NCBI GenBank assembly: GCA_050732575.1
Contig: JBOHRF010000168.1
Coordinates: 1 to 10,174, forward strand
Length of the DNA: 10,174 nt
Origin: JBBDWZ01 sp050732575
GTDB lineage: Bacteria > Gemmatimonadota > Gemmatimonadetes > Longimicrobiales > RSA9
Direction: 5' to 3'
The notes below the pieces were generated by a model. The model was given only the letters and a program-made list of their open reading frames with translations, was not told the origin of the DNA and ran no database searches. Positions 6,964 to 10,174 of the stretch are shown here, piece after piece; the first letter of the stretch is position 1; each line of letters begins with the position of its first letter. Position numbers and translations under genes: made by a program.

Positions 6964-7207
6964 TCCCGCGCCATGCGCATTCACCCGCGACATCTCAGCG
7001 CGGATTGCCTTCCAGCGTCGAGAAGGGGCTCTTGTTCTTCAGTGCGTCACGTCTGAAATCGCGCTGGATCGCGGTTCGTGGGCGCCTTTTTGATCGCTGG
7101 TGAGCGTAGCAACCACACCACCCGAAGCCTGGCCTGCTGAACCAACCGATGGCGCGGCCGCGTCCCCAGGCGACGCGGCCGCAGTTCATCGTTGTATCCA
7201 ACCTGAT
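6964..7207. other. Intergenic region between the convergent sigma-factor and CHRD genes
   Basis: These 244 bases follow the sigma-factor stop and precede the CHRD stop. They hold the GC-rich hairpin listed separately. On the minus strand, from about 7097 to 6995, a short frame with coding-like third positions reads FRRDALKNKSPFSTLEGNPR before its stop. It may be the tail of another lost gene, but that is weak. No start codon with a ribosome binding site was found. Confidence 0.35.
7154..7182 (-). terminator. GC-rich hairpin past the CHRD gene stop
   Basis: GCGGCCGCGTC (7154-7164) and GACGCGGCCGC (7172-7182) form a perfect 11-bp stem with a seven-base loop. On the minus strand it lies 25 bases after the CHRD stop, a suitable place for transcription to end. 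No T-run follows on either strand, so it is a terminator by position and stability only. It could also serve the sigma-factor transcript arriving from the other side. Confidence 0.5.
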
Positions 7208-7765
7208 CTAACGGACCTGGCCCCGGATTTCGCCCGGCGGGAACTGCGTCGTGTGCACATTGGCGTATGCATTACCCGCCTTGATCGCGGCCACGAGCGC
7301 AACCAGCCCCTGGCCGGCCAGCGGCCCCACGACATTGGCATCCCTGATAACGCCGTCCGCGAGCTCACCATTGGAGCGGCCCGGGATGAGCACCGCCGGC
7401 GGGGCCGATGGATACAGCCAGGCGATGACGGGGCCGGCGACACCGGGCGCGGCGAGGTGAATGTGCGCCTGCGTCACGTTCTCGATGTTTGCCACGATGA
7501 GCTTGTAGTCGAGTCCGGTTCCGTCCCGCCAGGATTTCAGGATCAGCAGCCCCAGCGCTCTGGAAGGCCTGGCCGGCGTCTCTTGCGAACCGGTCATGAC
7601 CGTGCCGTGAACGGAGTGACCTGCACCGTACGAGAAAACGGGTACGACCAGGTCCGGCTCGGACGGGGTGCTGTTTGGGGTGCTGTCCTGGGCACACCCG
7701 GCCGCGGCCGTGGCGGCCAGCGCCAGAATAAGCACCCGATTCCTTCGTAACAGGTCGATGGTCAT
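7208..7765 (-). CDS. CHRD-domain lipoprotein
   Basis: The 185-residue product starts MTIDLLRRNRVLILALAAT and has a lipobox AAGC with the lipidated residue at Cys24, then a Ser/Thr/Pro linker. Residues about 52-185 form a CHRD domain. It opens with VHGTVMTGSQETP (52-64), has the signature AHIHLAAPGVAGPV (100-113) in the middle, and ends with AYANVHTTQFPPGEIRGQVR (166-185), the canonical end of the fold. CHRD domains were named from chordin and are widespread in bacterial secreted proteins. Their biochemical role in bacteria is unclear, and the His residues of the HIH motif may bind metal. The start is secure: AAGGAG (7776-7771 on the minus strand) lies five bases before the ATG at 7765. The gene stands alone in minus orientation, and its upstream region directly abuts a relic of the TIM-barrel gene at 7791, so its promoter must lie at or within that debris. 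Confidence 0.88.
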   Translation of the reverse strand: MTIDLLRRNRVLILALAATAAAGCAQDSTPNSTPSEPDLVVPVFSYGAGHSVHGTVMTGSQETPARPSRALGLLILKSWRDGTGLDYKLIVANIENVTQAHIHLAAPGVAGPVIAWLYPSAPPAVLIPGRSNGELADGVIRDANVVGPLAGQGLVALVAAIKAGNAYANVHTTQFPPGEIRGQVR

Positions 7766-7790
7766 GCAGTCTCCTTCTGCGAGGGGTTAC

Positions 7791-7876
7791 AGCGTGGCAT
7801 CCGCGAATGGCAGGACGAAGATTTATCCCGGCATCGGATTCGATGTACCATGGGGCAATGCGCACGTGCCCGCCGA
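7791..7876 (+). pseudogene. Relic of a second copy of the TIM-barrel-like gene
   Basis: This segment matches 4567-4652 at 82 of 86 positions with no gap. All four changes are transitions: two are silent, and the others are Lys to Arg and Met to Val. The reading frame is intact (IYPGIGFDVPWGNAH), but no other part of the gene flanks it clearly. A possible further weak match to the C-terminal AGIVVSREY region lies at about 7914-7955. The fragment begins 26 bases upstream of the CHRD start codon. Confidence 0.85.
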
Positions 7877-7939
7877 GGCACGGACTCGCTGCTTATTCGC
7901 CGTCGCGGCGCGGGCGGGTATGGCATTTTGGTCGGGGGC

Positions 7940-8231
7940 TTATTCGAGGTACTGCGCGCAGCCGGGGTCCAGGACGCCAGTTACGATCCAGCTTTCGCTG
8001 AGCAGTACAGCAGCCACGCGCGCATCAGGGCCGGGCAAGGTGCTGCGCACGCAGCTTGCGCAGTGACATCGATCGGCGGATTTGCGCTGGACTCGGAGCG
8101 ACATCGACCAGGAACGTGCTGCCTGCGCCGCGCAGGCTCCGTTGTACGTCCAGGCTCTGCGTGAGCTTGTTCGGCGAGTCGTCCAGCGCCAGGAAACAAC
8201 AGTGATCGTTTCCGGATCGTTCAGAATTGGA
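7940..8231 (-). pseudogene. Probable frameshifted minus-strand gene remnant, family unknown
   Basis: Two minus-strand frames with strongly coding-like third positions lie end to end. The first, open from 8231 to a TGA at 8027-8025, reads FLALDDSPNKLTQSLDVQRS, then AGSTFLVDVAPSPAQIRRSM and on to LRAQHLARP. The second, in another frame, continues ARVAAVLLSESWIVTGVLDP to a TAA at 7942-7940. One indel around 8020-8035 would join them into a C-terminal portion of about 90 residues. There is no start codon with a ribosome binding site; upstream an in-frame TGA lies at 8234-8232. I do not recognise the family. A plus-strand frame across the same bases (from 7850) also has some coding look, so the strand is uncertain. 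Confidence 0.35.
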
Positions 8232-8346
8232 TCATGCGTTCCCGCCCTCGACCCCGGCACCAGTGGATCGTCCCCGCAAGGTCGACGTTCCTCCCAGGAG
8301 CGCTGTCGCCGGATGGGCGCAGCGTTATCCTGCCGGTGGCATCGTA

Positions 8347-8352
8347 TATAAT
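8347..8352 (+). promoter_or_regulatory. Consensus -10 hexamer TATAAT upstream of the alpha/beta-hydrolase gene
   Basis: A perfect TATAAT stands in otherwise GC-rich sequence 23 bases before the preferred ATG at 8376. No good -35 is seen: the best at 16-base spacing is TTATCC. Transcription starting seven or eight bases downstream would begin at about 8359-8360, just before the ATG at 8361, leaving a very short leader that still includes the GGGAGG site. Confidence 0.5.
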
Positions 8353-8364
8353 CCCAGATTATGC

Positions 8365-8370
8365 GGGAGG
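8365..8370 (+). promoter_or_regulatory. Shine-Dalgarno GGGAGG fixing the start at 8376
   Basis: GGGAGG precedes the ATG at 8376 by five bases. It lies inside the codons that would follow the alternative ATG at 8361, so it favours the shorter protein. That choice also puts the positive charges and hydrophobic core of the signal peptide at the usual distance from the N-terminus. Confidence 0.65.
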
Positions 8371-8375
8371 GCACC

Positions 8376-9572
8376 ATGGCACGCGACGGCCGGAACGCAG
8401 GGCGCGTGGTCACTATCGCGCTGGCACTCCTGGTTTGCACGCAGGCGCGCGCTGCGCACGCGCAGGGGAGCGGCCCACGCCTGGTCATGCCCAATCCGGG
8501 CGGTGCGGCCATGCGCGTGGCGGCAGACTCGTTCACCGGCGCACTGGGCCAGACCGGACGCATCGACATCTACCGTGATCCGGCGGTGTCAGGACCGCGA
8601 CCGGTTGTGCTGTTTGCGAATGCCAGCGGCACACAGGCACGCACCATGGCCGGCTACAACGACTGGGCGCGGCTGGTCGCGACCCGCGGCTTCATCGGTG
8701 TGCTCTACGACGGGCCTGGTTTTGATCCTGCGCGCGCGCCCGCGGAATATCGGCGCATCGTGGTTGCCCAGATGGACTCGGTGATGGCGGCGTTGAATCG
8801 TCGCGCCGATCGGCACGGCATCGAGATTGGCAACCTGGTCGTGTGGGCCGGCTCGGCGCAGACCGGCGCAGGCACGCCCTTCTCGCTCGAAGGCAACCGC
8901 GCCGTGCGCGGCTACGTGCTCTACTACGGCCTGGGCACGGTGGGCGAGCCCCGGCTCGATGTGCCGGTATTCATCGTGCGCGCGGGCCTGGACAACTCAC
9001 AACTCAATGCCGCTATCGACTCGCTTGCCTTGCGACTCGTGAATACCGGTGTGCCCGTCACGCTGGTAACACACCCGGCCGGTGCACACGGCTTCGATGT
9101 GATCGACAACGATGCCATGAGCATCGGCATCATCGAGCAGACGCTCGACTTCATTGCACTGGTAACCTCACCCGCGCACCGCGCCGCCGTCGCCGCGGGT
9201 GTGCCCGTGTCGCGCGCGTCCGCCGCGTTCAACGCGCGTCGCTGGGCCGATGCAGAGCGGCTCTACCACGAGCTGACACAGCAGCAGCCCGCCAATCGCA
9301 TCATCGCGTGGCGCCTCGGCCTCGCGCAGCTGGCCAACACCAACGCGGCCGCCGCGCTGGTTACCTTCGACCGCGCACGCGCGCTGGGCCAGGGCGGTGC
9401 ACGCGATATCGGTCTGCCCGCCACTCGCGCCGCGCTGCGCTCGGGCAATACAGCGCGTGCCGTCGAGTGGCTGAAATGGGCGCTCACCAGCTTCCCGGCC
9501 ATCCGCAACGAAGTAGCCGCGGACACGGAACTCGCGCCTCTGCTCGAGCATCCTGAAATCCGGGCGCGTTGA
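8376..9572 (+). CDS. Secreted alpha/beta-hydrolase (dienelactone-hydrolase-like) with C-terminal TPR-like region
   Basis: From the ATG at 8376 the product is 398 residues. A signal peptide (hydrophobic core VVTIALALLVC at 11-21, likely cut after AHA near residue 29) predicts export. Residues about 55-265 form an alpha/beta-hydrolase domain: RPVVLFANASG (75-85), the region LVVWAGSAQTG (154-164) at the nucleophile-elbow position with Ser160, VFIVRAGLDN (198-207) with a candidate acid Asp206, and PAGAHGFDV (234-242) with a candidate catalytic His238. This arrangement matches dienelactone-hydrolase-like enzymes, but the elbow is AGSAQ, not the canonical GxSxG. Residues about 280-395 are helical with TPR-like pairs, such as AFNARRWADAERLYHELTQ and a later GNTARAVEWLKWAL, which suggest protein contacts. 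The substrate is unknown. The gene is monocistronic and convergent with the amidohydrolase. ATG 8361 is a possible alternative start. Confidence 0.8.
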   Translation: MARDGRNAGRVVTIALALLVCTQARAAHAQGSGPRLVMPNPGGAAMRVAADSFTGALGQTGRIDIYRDPAVSGPRPVVLFANASGTQARTMAGYNDWARLVATRGFIGVLYDGPGFDPARAPAEYRRIVVAQMDSVMAALNRRADRHGIEIGNLVVWAGSAQTGAGTPFSLEGNRAVRGYVLYYGLGTVGEPRLDVPVFIVRAGLDNSQLNAAIDSLALRLVNTGVPVTLVTHPAGAHGFDVIDNDAMSIGIIEQTLDFIALVTSPAHRAAVAAGVPVSRASAAFNARRWADAERLYHELTQQQPANRIIAWRLGLAQLANTNAAAALVTFDRARALGQGGARDIGLPATRAALRSGNTARAVEWLKWALTSFPAIRNEVAADTELAPLLEHPEIRAR

Positions 9573-9609
9573 CACCAGTCCGCTACCGATCGAACATCGG
9601 CCACCCCCG

Positions 9610-9647
9610 TTCATTGCCTACCACGATGTGCTGGGGCCGCCCGTTCG
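9610..9647 (+). pseudogene. Relic of a third copy of the TIM-barrel-like gene
   Basis: This stretch encodes FIAYHDVLGPPVR and matches 4357-4394 at 32 of 38 bases, with most differences at silent third positions. Nothing else recognisable from that gene flanks it. It sits in the 90-base gap between two convergent genes. Confidence 0.6.
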
Positions 9648-9662
9648 GGCCGAAATCGCTCC

Positions 9663-10174
9663 TTATCGTTTCCGCAATCCTCGCCCCGCCAGCGCACCGG
9701 TAGGTGCACCGTCCGCCACCGCGGCGCGCCCGTTCACGAACACCCAGCGCGTGCCCGTGGCGAGTTTCTGCGGCTCCACGTAGGTCGCTTCATCACGAAT
9801 TGTACGCGGATCGAACACGATGACATCGGCAAAGAATCCCGCTTTGATCAGACCGCGCTCGCGGATGCCGTAGACTTCCGCGACCTGACCGCTGGATGCC
9901 TGGATCATGCGCTCCATCGTGATGACCGGCCTGTCCAGGACGTAACGGCGGATCTTGCGCGGATACGTGCCATAGAGCCGCGGGTGTCCACCCGATCCGT
10001 CCGAGCTGGTCATCACGTACGGATCCTTCATGAACGTCTCGATGTCCTGCTCGTTCATGTTGAACGAGGCCACGCTCATGCTGCCCACAGTGCGGATCAG
10101 CTCGAGTGCAGTCTCGACGGCAGGTGTGCCTTTCTCCGCGGCCACTTGTTTCAGCGTCTTGCCGACGTATTGCC
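9663..10174 (-). CDS. C-terminal part of an N-acyl-D-amino-acid deacylase-type amidohydrolase, runs off right edge
   Basis: Reading leftwards from the window edge, 170 codons end at a TAA (9665-9663); the N-terminus lies outside. The frame has no stop at the edge (QYVGKTLKQVAAEKG), so the GTG at 10145 is internal, not the start. Diagnostic motifs are FNMNEQDIETFMKDPYVMTS, SSDGSGGHPRLYGTYPRKIR, then MERMIQASSGQVAEVYGIRE, GLIKAGFFADVIVFDPRTI, and a final WVFVNGRAAVADG. These match the C-terminal half of D-aminoacylase / Amidohydro_3 enzymes, which are metal-dependent and release free D-amino acids from N-acyl-D-amino acids. The Asp in SSDG is the conserved catalytic/metal residue of the amidohydrolase barrel. 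The closing beta-sandwich with VNG is typical of the superfamily. The acylated substrate and export signal cannot be judged without the N-terminus. It is convergent with the hydrolase gene to its left. Confidence 0.88.
   Translation of the reverse strand, partial: QYVGKTLKQVAAEKGTPAVETALELIRTVGSMSVASFNMNEQDIETFMKDPYVMTSSDGSGGHPRLYGTYPRKIRRYVLDRPVITMERMIQASSGQVAEVYGIRERGLIKAGFFADVIVFDPRTIRDEATYVEPQKLATGTRWVFVNGRAAVADGAPTGALAGRGLRKR

Noticed and set aside
76..7156. Shared 12-mer AACCGATGGCGC near 76 and near 7145
   Set aside because: The match is short, flanks differ, and such matches occur by chance in 10 kb of GC-rich sequence.
7100..7750. 216-codon plus-strand frame across the CHRD gene
   Set aside because: The minus-strand CHRD gene has a lipobox, ribosome binding site and full domain signatures. 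The plus frame is Arg/Gly-rich with no motif.
8843..9556. 237-codon plus-strand frame inside the hydrolase gene
   Set aside because: It is an Arg/Ala-rich alternative frame of a gene with clear catalytic-domain and TPR-like motifs.
1..10174. CRISPR arrays, tRNA or rRNA genes, insertion-sequence ends, transposase
   Set aside because: No regularly spaced repeats, no recognisable RNA gene segments and no transposase motifs were seen. The debris pattern is not bounded by visible terminal inverted repeats.

Overview
The window is GC-rich bacterial chromosome. It holds eight recognisable genes or gene parts, separated by stretches full of gene debris. The families present are an AsmA-like protein with a coiled-coil tail, a six-bladed propeller lipoprotein, a CHRD lipoprotein, an ECF sigma factor, the tail of a MacB/ADOP-type permease, a Tat-exported TIM-barrel-like protein and an N-acyl-D-amino-acid deacylase. 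This mix resembles soil Gemmatimonadota or Acidobacteriota, with some Proteobacteria as alternatives. The assignment is an inference from family content; no rRNA or tRNA is present to anchor it.

Left part (1-3438). A minus-strand gene runs off the left edge. Its N-terminus has a Cys-containing motif like that of YopT-type (C58) cysteine proteases. It is divergent from a long plus-strand AsmA-family gene (670-3438), which should act in the inner membrane and periplasm.

Middle (3439-5320). A Tat-signal gene of unknown, possibly glycoside-hydrolase-like, function is broken. A 5' fragment (3595-3804) ends in a premature stop where a central segment appears to be missing, and a frameshift follows in a CCCC run. 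The 3' part (3817-4797) is a clean 326-codon frame. Next, the 3' ends of two unrelated genes on opposite strands meet near 4893-4906: a minus-strand ABC permease tail and a plus-strand 5'-truncated gene of unknown family.

Right-middle (5321-8375). A propeller lipoprotein gene overlaps a short ECF sigma gene by GTGA, which suggests translational coupling. A minus-strand CHRD lipoprotein gene follows, with a strong GC-rich hairpin past its stop. Upstream of the CHRD gene is a stretch of about 600 bases. It contains a near-identical 86-bp copy of part of the broken TIM-barrel gene, a probable frameshifted minus-strand gene remnant, and a TATAAT element.

Right part (8376-10174). A secreted alpha/beta-hydrolase with C-terminal TPR-like helices converges on the 3' part of a D-aminoacylase-type amidohydrolase that runs off the right edge. 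A second 38-bp relic of the TIM-barrel gene lies between them.

No coherent multi-gene system emerges. The notable pattern is repeated duplication, truncation and rejoining: at least three copies, one disrupted and two reduced to fragments, of one gene family within 6 kb, plus a join of two truncated genes.
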